Of a stretch of 64,000 bases of DNA, positions 1-12,275 are shown piece after piece. The notes under the pieces were generated by a model. It saw only the letters and a program-made list of their open reading frames with translations. It had not been told where the DNA came from and searched no databases. The translations under genes were made by a program, and so were the position numbers. Source of the stretch: Todiramphus chloris collaris (taxonomy: Eukaryota > Chordata > Aves > Coraciiformes > Alcedinidae); assembly GCA_025345505.1 (NCBI GenBank), contig JANVCC010000048.1, positions 1,224,037-1,288,036 of the forward strand, read 5' to 3'. Position 1 is the first letter of the stretch; each line of letters opens with the position of its first letter.

Positions 1-101
1 TCCTTCCTTCCTTCCTTCCTTCCTTCCTTCCTTCCTTCCTTCCTTCCTTCCTTCCTTCCTTCCTTCCTTCCTTCCTTCCTTCCTTCCTTCCTTCCTTCCT
101 T
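1..101. repeat. (TTCC)n microsatellite
   Basis: Uninterrupted tetranucleotide array of about 25 units that runs off the left edge, so its true length is unknown. The purine strand is (GGAA)n. Such arrays are length-polymorphic and can form triplex DNA. Confidence 0.97.
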
Positions 102-2713
102 TTGCTCCACTGCTCCATGGGTTGACTTTATTTCACCTTTACCTCCTTTATTAGTTTATTGTCCTAATCTCAACTAAGATTTAAAATGCATAATCCATGG
201 GATTGTGTATGCCTGCCCTAGAAAGGGAATGGTGTAACATTCTCCTGCATAGCTCTCCTGAGCTGGCATTCATTTCTGTGAAAATACAGGACTGCAGAGA
301 AATGCCTGGGAGGGTTGTACATTGAAAGGAAGCCTTTCAAACAAATGAGCATATATTAATCTCGGTTGAATCTTCTAGTAAAATCTCCTTTAGTGGGCTA
401 AAGTAACTTTGCTACCAGTAGGTGATAGTGATCAGTCTTCTGATGACTGTATTTTTTTGCTTGTCATGGAGGATTCAGCAGCAAGGGCAGAGATCTCTAA
501 ACAGATCATATGTTTTTCCTTTTTAAGCTTTTTTGTCGGTTCTGACTCATGGAATGGCAATATTGTATCTCAGCATTTGCCTTTTTGCAGAGAAATTAAA
601 AGGAAAAAAAAAGGACAGTTTTTTTTTTTTTTTTTTATAAAGCAAATTCTAGGTATTTCTAAAGTTACTCCTGTGTTCTAAAACTGTTCACCTGACCCTC
701 ACGGAACCCTGTACATTCCCCAGGACTTCCAGTTATCCCTGATCTTTAATGTGGGACTGCAAAGATGGGAAGGAGCAACGATGACCTCCAGAGGATTTAG
801 CAGCAAGAATAGTCCACTTCAGTTCCTAGAGAACATCTGCCCCCATCACAAGGAATGGGCAGTTTGAAGCCATTCTTCACAGAAGTTCCCTTGAAATTTT
901 AACCCTCTGCTAAACTATCACCAGTTCAAAGAAAGGAGGGTTTTTTTTTTCCCTCCCTCTCCTCCATCAGGCTTCTTCTCTGCAATATGTACACCATGCT
1001 TTAAATTGGAGTGTAATTAGTAACACATTTGTAATTTATCAATCTGTCTCTCATCCCTCTTTCCCATCACTCATTTGTTAAGAACAGGAACCCTAAAACA
1101 GTCTTGAAAGTTGTGAGTCTTTGCTGTTATTCTGGGTAAACACTGACGCATCTCACTCCTCTGACATTGATGGTGGAATTTTGCTGAGATCTATCTCTGC
1201 TTTTTCACACAGCCGGTGCGCTGAATTCTGGGGGAAGTTCTTCCCTCTGCTGGCCTGCAGACCAACGGGACACACGCCTGCTCCAGTTTCCTGCTGGAAG
1301 GAGGAGCTCAGAGGATGATCCCACGTTCAGACACCTCACCACAACTTACTTCCTTACTTTCAGAAACATGAGGGAACAACAGGCCTCTTAGCAAACCTTT
1401 GTTCCACCAGGTTAGGACACATTTGGAAAAGCTGTGGGCACTTGTGGATGGACATGGCTTACTGGAGAGGAAACCAGAGACCAGGTCTGTGTGACTGAGA
1501 AGGAAAGAGATAAAGAACCGTAGGAAGAAGAAAATCTGTGACTCAGTGGAGATATGCAAATACAAGGTCTTTTCTCTCCCCTGCAGCGAGCTCTGATATG
1601 CTGAGCATAGGCTTTAGATAAAGACATAAAGAAGATTGTCAGTGTGCGTGACGCACATTTACAGAACAAATCCAGAGGGCAATGGACACGAAGAAAGAAC
1701 GTACCTTGTTCTGTACATGTAAATGAAGAGAAAGAGACGAATGACTCACCCAAGCCAAGATCTGAAGGGTGAGCTGTCATTGCACATCTGAGGGACTAAC
1801 AAAGCTATGAAGCCCACCACAGACACACACTGTATCACTACACACATGCACCGATGAGAGATCCTGGGTTTGAAGCAGATCCCTCTGTTTACATGGTGAC
1901 ATTTCCACTGATACTTACATACCCATCTTTTCTCAGCTTGTATTTGCTATCTGCATTGAAAATGCGTGCCATCCTTCTGTTTGCCTCTCTTGTAGGCAAA
2001 TTATGCCCTTATATCCATCACAGTATAAAAAGAAATAAATTTCTAAAGCAAAACAGACTATTAAATGGAAGGGACAACTCAGCATTCACTTTATCCACAA
2101 AAAAAAAAAACAACAGAGAGGCTTGCAAAAAGTTTGCCTTTAAATTTGAATATCTTCCAAGGTACCACAGCCTCCTTTTGACTCCTAGCACTAGTAATGT
2201 GTAACTTCTCCCTAAAGAGACTCTCTGTCCTTCCTCCTTCCCCAATCCTGAATTCTCTCCTCTAAACATAAAAGTTATAATCAACTGCTTTAATCTGTTC
2301 TGTTCCCTGACACACAGCAGTGAAATACTCCTGCTTTTATTTCTCTGTGTCCTAAATTTTAAACATCACCCTAGCAGTGATTCTTATTCAAACATGACAA
2401 TGGAGATCCAAGGTTAGCTGCTCTAGTTGTTCTGTTATGATCTGATTCCACTGTCATCCAGCATCTTGGATTTACCTTTTTTAAAACGGAATTAATTTTT
2501 GTTGCTTATGTTCAAAATCCCAACATATTCTTCACAGAGAACAGGGAGACCCATACACCTTTAGAGTTAAGTTCTCCTCTTGTCTATAGATAAAGACAAT
2601 GACAGTTTTTATCCTTTAAAGGATTGTGTTGAGTGGATAATGTTGAGAGCATTTCTGTCACTTCAAGCTGGCTGGAGTCCCTGAACTAAGCCTGTGTGAT
2701 CTCTAACAATCAG
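102..2713. other. No recognised gene
   Basis: AT-rich sequence with short T and A homopolymers (around 620-636 and 2099-2111). Open frames here are short, lack domain character and overlap in several frames, as expected by chance. No repeat family was recognised. Confidence 0.5.
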
Positions 2714-2813
2714 GCTGAGGATCACCTTCAGTATCCCAGCCAAAGTCTTATCTCCTACCGGGCTGAGCAGAGCAAACTGCACCGTTGTGCGCAGTGCTTC
2801 TTGGTGAACTGGA
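2714..2813 (+). CDS. Candidate internal coding exon, unknown protein
   Basis: A 100-nt open segment lies between an AG acceptor (branch-like CTCTAAC just upstream, ending CAATCAG) and a strong GTAAGT donor. One frame is open throughout for 33 codons plus one base and contains HRCAQCFLVNW. An in-frame TAA lies just upstream of the acceptor, as expected if that side is intron. The exon ends in phase 1, which would fit the phase-1 entry of the membrane-protein exon at 10752. The opposite strand is also open here, over 2663-2884, and has its own acceptor-like tract, so the coding strand is uncertain. No family was recognised. It may be a chance open frame in a GC-richer patch. Confidence 0.2.
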
Positions 2814-4183
2814 GTAAGTTGACACAGTAGAGGTGACCTGAAGCTTCTTTGATGTTGCCAAACATTTTGCTGATGCCCTTTCAAGACCCAGTGCAGATTT
2901 TAGGCGAGTTTTTGGCTCAAACTGAGAAAATTTGGCTTAGGTTAGTAGAAGAAAAGCAAAACCAAAGTAGGTTCCTCAAGACTAGGTATGAAATTAGGAA
3001 GTGGCTGATACCTTCCACAGGGGTGCAAATATTTTGAGCCTTGCACTTGAGTAGACACTGTTTTCTGGACAGGGCCCGCATTTGTTAGGGAGTTGAACAG
3101 TTCCAGGCATTTTGATCTTGTTTCTACCCCCTTGGATTGAACACTTGAACCATGTCTTTTTGCTGGGAGCTCCATACCAACCCTTATTTAACCATATTTT
3201 TACAGTGAATCATTTTATAAACATTTCTAAGTGATTTAAGTAATATTTCCAAACAGATACAGTCTAATTTTCAAAGAAAAAAGAATTTGACTTTTAACAG
3301 ATTGCAGACTTACATGTGCATGAGGCTTTGCTTTCAACAGGCAGCTCCTGGCAGAAACCTTCTGGGTGAAATGTGGTCTGGGCTGGCTTTTGTAAGGTTT
3401 ATTACTTTCTCATTTTCTCCTTCAGTGCCACGAATAAAAACTTTTATTTCAAGAGATGCCAAAAATGAAGGCCAGGCATGTTTCTAACCAATATAGAAGA
3501 GGTAAAAGGACTTAGATGGAGTCAATAAAACTGAGGTTGTGAAGGAAGTACTCGGGAAGTCCCCTTTCTATAGGAAAAAAATCAGACTTTCCCTCTGCTG
3601 TTAATGTTTCTCTTATGCAGTTCCTTACTAACTGTTGTATTTATATAGGCAAAAAGAATTTATCCAAGAATGGAATGATGGAAAAAATTGTCTAAACTAT
3701 TAGCTCAAGTGGACCCATCCACATCTGAGTGCGAAATAAAGAAAACATTAATTACTAAGGAAATATATTTAGCTTCATTATCCTACAACTTCTGAGGCTT
3801 AATTAATGTTTTGCTGCTTTTTGAGATCACCAGATGGGCAGCACTATAGAAATGCAAAGTATTTTTTGTTATAAACACCTTCAATTTGCGGATGAGCATC
3901 AGCTCAGAGGGTTGTGAGATAAAGACATAGTCAGGTGTTTGGACAAAAGAGTGAGGTAGCTGCTGGATGGGTTCTTTGGTAGTACAAATTATTTTGTAAA
4001 TGTTCTGGTCTCCTACTTCAAGAGGAGGTCAGTGCAGGCATGTTCAGAGAGTTCAATATATTTCACTTAAATACTTCAACGTCAAAATCAGGTGATTGCT
4101 TAAAATAACACATTTATTTAAAACAAAGAATCCTATTTTAACTTTGGGTATTTCAGACCTAAAGATTATTTTTCTGAGTTTCA
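2814..4183. other. No recognised gene
   Basis: Mixed AT-rich sequence with no repeat family or convincing exon. Confidence 0.5.
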
Positions 4184-4335
4184 AGGGAGCACTACTGGCT
4201 CATGTCCAGCATTTCACTCACCTGTACCCCGAAGTCCTTCTCCACAGGGCTGTTTTCAGTCCCTTCATTGGCCAGCTGTTGTTGACACCAGGGGTTTCCC
4301 CAACCCAGGTGCAGGACCTTGCACTTGAACACATT
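4184..4335 (-). mobile_element. CR1 LINE, internal ORF2 fragment
   Basis: Read on the minus strand, this encodes a degraded CR1 ORF2 piece downstream of the reverse transcriptase core. It has a KCKVLHLG-like block followed by a [15 protein letters not shown]-like block, matching the usual CR1 KCKVLHLG ... DLGVLVDxKLNMSQQ pattern. Both ends are truncated and no 3' octamer end is present. It is an old insertion with no coding capacity. Confidence 0.72.
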
Positions 4336-5115
4336 ATGATATTTTACATACAGAAGTTCATAACGATCAGGTTAGGATTGTGCCACTTGATGTTTAGGAG
4401 AAGGAAGAGTGGGAAAGCCATGAAAGGTACAAATCCTAGTGGATAAGAAAAAATACTTTAATTTCCATGTTCAGAGTACTGATTTCTTATTTCCTCATTG
4501 TTCCGAAAGAAGGTGGCATAAGAGAGGAGATAAAGCAGTACTACTGGATAGACAGTGAGGGATGGAATGAGTTATTAAGGTTACTTTTGTTAATATTAAA
4601 AAATTAATATCAGGAAATTCTTCTCCATCTTTTGGTCTGACCAGCTACTTCATGCTGGCGGAATTTTCAAGGGATGCAAAATATTATGTTAATTAGATCT
4701 ATTAGAAAATGTAGACTTTGACATATTAAACGGTCTCCTTAATTACGGTAATGAATTGTTATGGTTGTTCGACTAATGGCCTTTGTCATTCACGAAGATA
4801 GGGCATGACTGTTAGAGAAATACAGTGAGAATTAAAGTGCATGAGGCCGGTTCAGCACATGCATGTATTTCCATGAAATATTACTCAGATAGAAAGGTAA
4901 CCACCCCATTAGGCCCCCCCACAACACAGAAAACCCCTAAACAGTCTGATATTCCCTAAACCTAAGAATATTCCCTAAACCACCAGTTATTGTTAATTTC
5001 CTATGTTAACCTGCCTCTCTGTCTCACAATTTTACTTCAGCACAGGTTATGGAGGGAAGCACAGCAGTAGATGGCTTATTCCAAATACCCCTCCTTAACA
5101 ATTTCCTTGCCTCTG
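4336..5115. other. No recognised gene
   Basis: AT-rich DNA with a C-rich patch near 4905-4945 and two CCCTAAAC-type stretches near 4955-4985. Nothing was assigned. Confidence 0.5.
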
Positions 5116-5250
5116 ATCCCATAAATTAACTTTCTTTTGAATCCCATAAATTAACTAGTTTAATCTAAGTAGTTTAACTGAATTAATCCCATAAATTAAC
5201 TAATTTAACCTGAGTAGTTTGATGGAATTAATCCCATACATTAACTTTTA
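5116..5250 (+). repeat. 45-bp minisatellite (ATCCCATAAATTAAC units)
   Basis: The motif ATCCCATAAATTAAC starts at 5116, 5141 and 5186, with a near copy at 5231, giving spacings of 25, 45 and 45 bp. The two 45-bp units share TTTAA and GTAGTTT blocks and end in GAATTA. A third unit is cut short just before the LTR that starts at 5278. Confidence 0.8.
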
Positions 5251-5277
5251 TAAAAGATTAACTTTCTTTTTCCCACT

Positions 5278-5652
5278 TGTCCTGGATTTGGCTAGGATAG
5301 GGTTGATTTTCTCCAGAAGCCAGAGGCAGGATAGACAGCAGAACCAGCCAATGGGATATTTCATACCATATTGATGTCATGCCCACTATAGAAGGGGGGG
5401 GTGGGCTGGGCTCACAGGTCTCTGTCCCTGCACCGGTGCAGAGCTAGTTGGTCAGTGCAATTTATATAACTTCCTTTAGGTATTCTTTCAATACCATTAT
5501 TATCACTGTTGTTTCTTCCCTTCTTGCGTTGTTCTACTAAATTCTCCTTATCTCAACCTATAGGGTTTTGCCTTTTTCTCCCGATTCTCCTTCCCATCCC
5601 ACCGGGGAAGTCCACGTGATGCTCAGCTCCTGCCTGGGTCTAAACCACAACA
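5278..5652 (+). mobile_element. Solo LTR, avian ERVK-like family
   Basis: The element starts TGTCCTGGATTTGGC and ends TAAACCACAACA, the terminal pattern of a widespread bird ERV LTR (TGTCCTGGTTTGGC ... AACCACGACA). The interior keeps the family landmarks in order: the GGGATATTTCATACCATAT block near 5354, a TTATTATCACTG stretch near 5497, CTTATCTCAACC near 5548 and CTTCCCATCCCACCGGGG near 5590. At 375 bp it is shorter than full-length relatives I recall, so it is probably internally reduced. The 6-bp flanks (5272-5277 and 5653-5658) are an imperfect direct repeat, as expected for an old insertion. No internal retroviral region follows, so this is a solo LTR fossil. Confidence 0.8.
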
Positions 5653-7510
5653 CCCTGTTTTGATTTGGAGAATTACCCAGAATTTGACTGGGGTTATGAG
5701 ACCATGACAAACTGAACTTGCAGGATACTTTTTTTCACTTATTTGCAGGGACTAATACACGTGAGGGAAGGTGGGCATTGAAGCACAGATTACACTTCTG
5801 AGAGTATGGAAATTGTAATGTTTTCACAAGGGAAAAAAAGCAACCTGATTTTATCACATCAGCTGATGGGTACGTGGTTAACTGAGAGATCCTTCTTTTG
5901 GTTGCACATCTCAGGTGGATATATGAGTGATTTGTCTCTTCTATTTGTCCTTATACTGATTCTCATACTGGAAGTAGGAGAAATACAATTCCTTTTTTAC
6001 CTTTTCTGTGGCAGTTATCATCCCCAGTCATGGCACTGATTTTAGCTTTAAGATGTCCCAGTGTCTGTCTGCACTGTGCATCAAACGGAGCTGTAACGAG
6101 TTACTGGGTCTTTAGGCATCACCACCTGTATAGAGAGAGGCGAAAAGTTATAGCACATGTGTATACTTAAATAACATAAACATGCAGCGTAGGTACTGGG
6201 GGAGTTATCTGATATGGGTACATAGTTTATTAAGAAAATGGAAAAGGTCCTTTTGCTAAAGCCAATGGTAATGGCGTAGACATTGAACAGATGGCTACGA
6301 GCAACAATGCAGAGACTGGAAGACAATGCTCATGACCATTAAATTAAATATGAAAACACTCCTTGACTTCAGGGAGCCAGGTTTGGACCCTGTGACTTTT
6401 CTTTGACTATGGTAAAAAATAAATAGCTCTGTGCCAGGCTGTAATATATATTGTGTTAATATCCTTGCTAACCATATAGACATGAGACTTGAGTGACCAA
6501 ACCTCTCAGATTGGAAGATGTATTCATTTTTTACTTAGTTCTTGTTTCTCTCCTCTAGTAAATACTTCACTGCAAATCCCCAAGCTGCTAGAAGCTTTAG
6601 ATAATTAAGTTAATCTAGACCAGATTTGTTTTGGGAGTGTTTCTGATTCAACATTTGCTAGCAACAGAAGTTTTCCAAGGGCACTGCTGCATGGAGTTTA
6701 GGTCATTAATAGACTGAGGCACTGTATGATCTGTGGGAAGACACCATCCATGTAACAGATGCCAAGTCTGTCCTGTATTGTATAAACATGATAGTTTCTT
6801 TTCCAAGAACAGTTGGAGAAAGATGAATTCAAATGTTTTTGTGTCTATGGCAGATTCTTTCCCTAAGGCAATTAAAATATGGAAACAAAACATGCGCTGC
6901 TCATACTTTTCTCAGGAGAGAGAAAAGAGCATGAACATATGACAAATGTGAAAGTAACTAAGGCACTGGTGGATGGGGGCTTTGAACTGTGGTGGAGAGC
7001 CTTGGACAAGAATCTAGGTAGGAAAGAATAGCTGCACACTTAATAGCTAGTCCCACTATAAGCTATTTCTACTTCCTTTCATGTGTAGGCAATTTGTAAC
7101 ACCATGCATGCTATAAATCTCCCTCCTGTGTTTTGTTGTGCTGATAACAGAGCATTGCAGTCTCAAACCATGAATTTAGCTTTCATGTATAATTATGGAA
7201 CAATGAACGCAGACAATGAGCTAAGAGTTTGGCATCTTGTTTGGTGATTATCTATAATACTCACAGATGAGCTACGGAGAGAAAAGGAGTAACAAAAGAA
7301 GAAGCTTCTGTGCTCGTACACTGAAATCAAGGCCCAGATAAATCTTTAACATCATGGTATTATAACAGCTCAAACTGGTGTCAACACCCGCTGCGACAGT
7401 GAAGAGAAAACTATGTCAGGTTCCTACGGCACAGCACAGTGTGTTTCTTTAGCAAACACTACAAGCACAGTGTTTTCCCAAGACATCCTGAACTACTCAG
7501 CCTCCAACTT
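5653..7510. other. No recognised gene
   Basis: AT-rich sequence with short chance open frames on both strands. No repeat family was recognised. Confidence 0.5.
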
Positions 7511-7741
7511 AGAATCACAGAATTGTCAGGGTTGGAAGAGAATTTAAAGATTATCTGGTTCCAACCCCCCTGCCATGGGCTTGGACACCTCCCACTAGAG
7601 CAGGTTGCTCACAGCCCCATCCAGCCTGGGCTTAAAAGCTTCCAAGGATGGGGCTTCTACCACCAATTTGGACAACCTGTTCTATTGTCTCACCACCTTC
7701 ACGGTGTAGAAATTCTTCCTAATGTCTAAACTTCACCCTTT
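7511..7741 (-). mobile_element. CR1 LINE, 3' end
   Basis: The plus strand begins AGAATCACAGAAT followed by AGGGTTGGAAGAG, the reverse complement of a CR1 3' terminus. It then runs through GGACACCTCCCACTAGA, CCATCCAGCCTGGGCTT and AATTCTTCCTAATGTC. The copy is about 230 bp and 5'-truncated, as is usual for CR1. It carries only the C-terminal end of ORF2 and the 3' UTR and is not coding. Confidence 0.93.
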
Positions 7742-10700
7742 CTTCTCTAGTACTAAGCACCAAATACGAGCAGATGTCTGTCTATCATCCCAGAAACCAG
7801 TACCAGCATCTGCAATGCTAAGTTACTCTCTCGGTTCAAATGTTTCTTTCCAAACAGCCATCTTGTTTTGAAATCCTGGATGTCAACACTTCCTTCTAGT
7901 ATTGAGGGATTGAAAAACAACTTTACAGAAAACTTTTTGATGTCCTGAAGTGACTTCAGTGTCCTTAAGAGGAGAGACATTTCTCTTCTTTGTTCATAAC
8001 TGCAAATCCATGCCAAAAATCCAAAAGATGCTTGCTAATCTAACCCAGAATTCATTAATGCTCTGAGTACCCTTGAATTTAATCCTAGAATTTTCTGCAT
8101 CATTACAAAATAAGGATGTCTTACAGCTCAGATTGCTAGTTAAGCAATAGAAAATTGAGATTCATCCTTAGTAGAACTAATTTTCAGTGAGATTTACATG
8201 AGTATGAGCCTGTTAATTTTTGTGCCACAGATTGTTGTCTGTGAAACCAAAAGTGGATTCTTCCCTTACATATCTGATTTAATTATACATACATTTGGAT
8301 TAGAGGCACTATTCCAGGAGTGCAGACTTTGATGACTTGGATTTTTATGTGGTATACAGTGAAAAATATGTAAACATACTTTTAAGGAATTAGAATTATT
8401 GTGGACTACAATATATTAAAAGATGGAGGTATTCCATAGAATTTGCAGAGGAGACTGAAAACAATATTAAATTTGTCATAGAAATTTTAATTTCTTGATG
8501 TATGTTCATTTTAGACTGCGGAATTTCAACCACAATTTGGAACAAGTGCTGTGAACATGTTGGATCACTGCAGAATCCCACCTATGGGCTCTCAAAACTG
8601 GGATGCACCCTAGGGACGTCCAGTTACTCAAATCATGTAGCACTGAAGGCTGTAGCTTGCCCATAGCCAAGCAGGAGGAACATTGCCCCTTTTCCCTTAT
8701 TTTTAAGTCCACTTAAAAATATTGAAGTCTCACAATTTCTGAGGATGCAATTTGGTGAACTTCTCTGTTGAGGGTCTCTGACTCCCTTTCAATGTGTCAC
8801 AAATAATTTATCTATCTTCAAATGTTCAGAATGGTCTGATTTAAAAAAAAATATTTTTAATATCAGATTTCCCCCTCACAGGAAAAAATATCTATTTCAA
8901 GTTGTTAAGAAATTACATTTCAAAACTTGTGAATCCTTTGTAAAAGAGAAATTACTGTTCTCTGTCCAGCCTTAGTAAAATGTCACCTTATAAATGACCT
9001 AAATTCGCAGAAAACTGATGTAAAAATTGAGTTTCTAAAAGTCAATTTTGGCTGTTCTTCAGTCTTATTTCATAATTTTCTAATGTATGCCAGTGACAGA
9101 CAATGCACAGTAGCTTAATTATTATCTTCTGCTGTGTGAACATGCTGTGAAAAAAAGATTATGGGGAGCAGGAGAGGGAGGAGATAAAATATCCTGACAC
9201 AAATTAGTATTTACCATACATTTTGAAATCAGTCTGCTGCTGCCGTCCCTATTTCTTCAACTCTTTAGATACAGCATGCCAAAGAGTCCATCAATTTTAT
9301 TTCCTCAGCAGAACGTGGAACTGCTTTGTATTTTTTTTCCATTTAACAACATCTTTCCCAAAAAAAGAACAGACAACTGAGGATGATTGCAAACATTCAC
9401 ACCATCAGCTCTGGGCTCTGTAAGAATCTGACTTTAAATGATTTAGGGAGAAACACTATTTGTCCACTTATGATGAGCATATTTTTCAAGTTGGGATACC
9501 AGGGTTTTCTGTCTAGCAGACGGATGACAGCAACAGTTTAATCAAACTGACAAAGTAAATAAGAATGCGTTCAATATTTAACACACAGTATGTAAATAGT
9601 CCTTCTATGTTCATGCCTCTATTCGGTGTGGCAAGCAAATTAGAGTGGATGTGCTGCAGGGAGATATTAGAACTGAAAGAATTATGGATTTTAGCTTTTA
9701 TTAAAGAACTGATGGAAACTGTTTTGCACACATGTTGTTAATTTCTGTGTGTCTTTTAAATCGGTGAACAATGTTATAAGGGAGTCCTTAAGACTGTGGC
9801 AGAAATGGCTGCAGTTGGAAATGGCCAACAATAATTTCCCATGAGTGCTTTGGGAAAGCTGATGTGAAGGAAAACTCTAATCTGCCTTGTGTGCTTTGCA
9901 CAGATGACTGGTAAGGGAAACTTGGGTGAAGATATAACATGCCATCAATATTATAGGTAATACCAAGTTGGAAATGGTGTGATCTTAAGACGATAATAGA
10001 AAAGAACTTGCATTGAAATAGAAATATGAGAACTACAATGTACAGATACACAAATACTATTTCACCCCCCAATCCATTTTTCCTGTGCAACTCCTTGCTC
10101 TGGGAGTTCTATACAAGGCAAGACTTCACTAGGGTTCAGTAGAGGCTGGACATTTAAAAAGCAGAAAACAAACCAACCAAACCAAAAAAAAAACACCACA
10201 AAAGCCCAACCAAACAAATGGGACAAGAAACACTGTTTCACAGACATAATGCAAACTGTAAGAAGAATATTAATTCTCTAATATTATACTCATATTCTGA
10301 ATGATTGCTTGTGTTTCATCTCACTCACATCCCCTTTGGGGTGAAAGAGTGGACACATACGTTGCAGTGCAGCTCAGTAGTCCAGTTTTCATTTTAAAAT
10401 TCTCTAAGCGTAAAAGAAGGATCATCTTTTTGCAAAACTTCTGTGTTGACAGCGGTACACCAGCAAGGAACCAGTTGTTCTGACATAGCTCAAAGAAAAG
10501 TTAGCAAAAAATACCACCAGTTTTCCTGCCAGTGTAAACAGATCTTCTACCAAGCCTGCTGCAATACAGATCAACTGAGAAATCCAAGCTTGCCTTTGGG
10601 AAAAGGACCTTTAAAGGTTAGAATTTTTGATTTAGATTTCTCTTTCTCTTAGTCAGAAGAATTTATTCCCTGTGTAATAAAATAGTAAAATGATAAATCT

Positions 10701-10751
10701 TTCATTATAAGAAGTAAGTCTGTATTTTTGTTGGTTTTTTTTTTTTTTCAG
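7742..10751. other. No recognised exon; possible upstream intron of the 10.7 kb gene
   Basis: AT-rich. An A/C-rich low-complexity tract (AACCAACC-like) lies at about 10159-10222. If the membrane-protein gene below is real, its upstream exon or exons must lie here or further left. An open frame ends near 10652 beside a GTTAGA sequence, but it has no start codon in the required phase, so I do not call it. Confidence 0.45.
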
Positions 10752-12197
10752 TGCTTTTTTTGGTCCTGCTCATCCTGCTCTGGCTGATTTACCAAAGCAG
10801 TAAGTGTTTTCAGCTGCTATTGAAAGATTTAATAATGAAGAGCATATAACTTCTCACTGAATCAATATTTGAGCTCTGCTTGAGGCCATTTTCAGTCATC
10901 ATTGGGTTTGATTGCTCTCATTTTAATATTATTAACAAATGGTTTCATTATATTGTTATATGAGAAGTGATGTAAAGTTACCATCACCTTCCTTTGGAAT
11001 ATGTGCTTTTTCCTTATAAATATTTTAAGGCAAAATCTTACTCCTGGTAAGACATTGAAGAATTGTCTTTGAATACAAATGCAGAAGAATTATGGAACAG
11101 GAAGACAAAATACAAGCAATTTAGCCTGTTTACAAATTACATGTTAAACATTGAAGAATGACTTTCCTTTTTCTCCCCACATCCCACCAAAAAGCAGGAA
11201 ATATGTCTAGCAGCAGCAGCAGCTGTAGAACTCTTCCAAATAAGTGCAATTTGAAGGTGAGTTAAATTCATTTTTCAAAAATTACACACTGCAGTTAGCA
11301 TTATTTGGCCAAGAGAGATGGTACAGCTTTTCCCTTCTTTTGAATAAAAAGATTGCCAAGAAGGGGAGTCTGGGGGAGATGTTCTTTTGCCTTTGAAACT
11401 AAGGTCAGCGTGAAATAAAGAAGTACTCCAATCACATATAAGGTTCAAATGAAATGCACTGAATGACAAATCAGGCCTCTGTTCCTGTCTGGAAGATTGT
11501 CTCAGAAAAACAAACAAGCCCTGGGATTATGAAGCAGTGCAGGATATACGGACATGAAGCTAGGAGGGAGGAAAGGGTATTTTGGAATATGCCTCTCTAA
11601 AGGGCTTTTTTTTTCCCCAACCCATCACTGCCTGATTTCTTAGAGGGTTCCTCTCTCTCTGCCTTATCAACCTTCAGACTGCTGCCTCACACTCTCATTT
11701 TGTGGAGGATATCAAATGGTGCAAGTTGTCCAGCATCATTTTTTTTAAGCAGTTCGCTTTTAAAGTGCAGTCAGTTCCTTGGAATTTAGATTATATGCAT
11801 GAAAACATTGTGCTCCCTTTTAATAACTGCATGAGCTCTCTGGGTTCTAAGGACTTACATTGATTTTCCAGTAGCTGAAGATCTGCTCATCTGTTCTACA
11901 ACTTTCCCCGTGCCATAGGTCAAGTCATCCCCTACAGTATCTTCCCTTCTTCTGCCATTACTTTTCTTATCTAATATTTCCTTCAGCAAATATTTTGGGT
12001 CTGATTCTTTCAATGCTATTCACATTGAGAAATAGTTAATAAATAAGAAAATAGTTAATAAACAAGAAATACTGATAAATATAAATATAAATGCCATGTT
12101 TCCTTCAGTTAGGCCTTTTGCTGTTTTGTCTTTGAGCTCTTGCTCTAACTCCTAGAATCCCACAAGAATGAAAAGTGCAGATGGAAGCAAAGAATGA
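10752..12197 (+). CDS. Small single-pass membrane protein, last three coding exons (10752-10799, 11198-11256, 12156-12197)
   Basis: Exon A (48 nt) follows a long T tract ending CAG and is followed by GTAAGTG. It encodes LFLVLLILLWLIYQS, a 15-residue hydrophobic helix ending in polar residues, typical of a transmembrane segment. Exon B (59 nt) follows a C/T tract ending AAAGCAG and is followed by GTGAGT. It encodes RNM, six serines, then CRTLPNKCNLK, with its first codon split across the A/B junction (phase 1). Exon C follows TGCTCTAACTCCTAG and encodes NPTRMKSADGSKE then TGA. Frame is kept across both introns, and a polyadenylation signal lies about 47 nt after the stop. The tail is short, basic and serine-rich, and probably cytosolic if the protein is type I. 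Exon A enters in phase 1. If the preceding exon ends in A, the split codon would be ATG and the product a 49-residue microprotein; otherwise an ectodomain is encoded upstream. The family was not recognised. Confidence 0.5.
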
Positions 12198-12243
12198 AAA
12201 AACCCCACCGTTGACTCTCCTGCGTAATGAGGCTGCTGCGAAC

Positions 12244-12275
12244 AATAAATAAAGTGTTCCTGACAAAGAGGTGTT
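12244..12275 (+). terminator. Polyadenylation signal and GU-rich downstream region
   Basis: Two overlapping AATAAA hexamers (12244-12249 and 12248-12253) are followed by GTGTTCC and GTGTTTC. They lie about 47 nt after the TGA of exon C at 12195-12197, so the predicted 3' UTR is very short. Confidence 0.5.
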
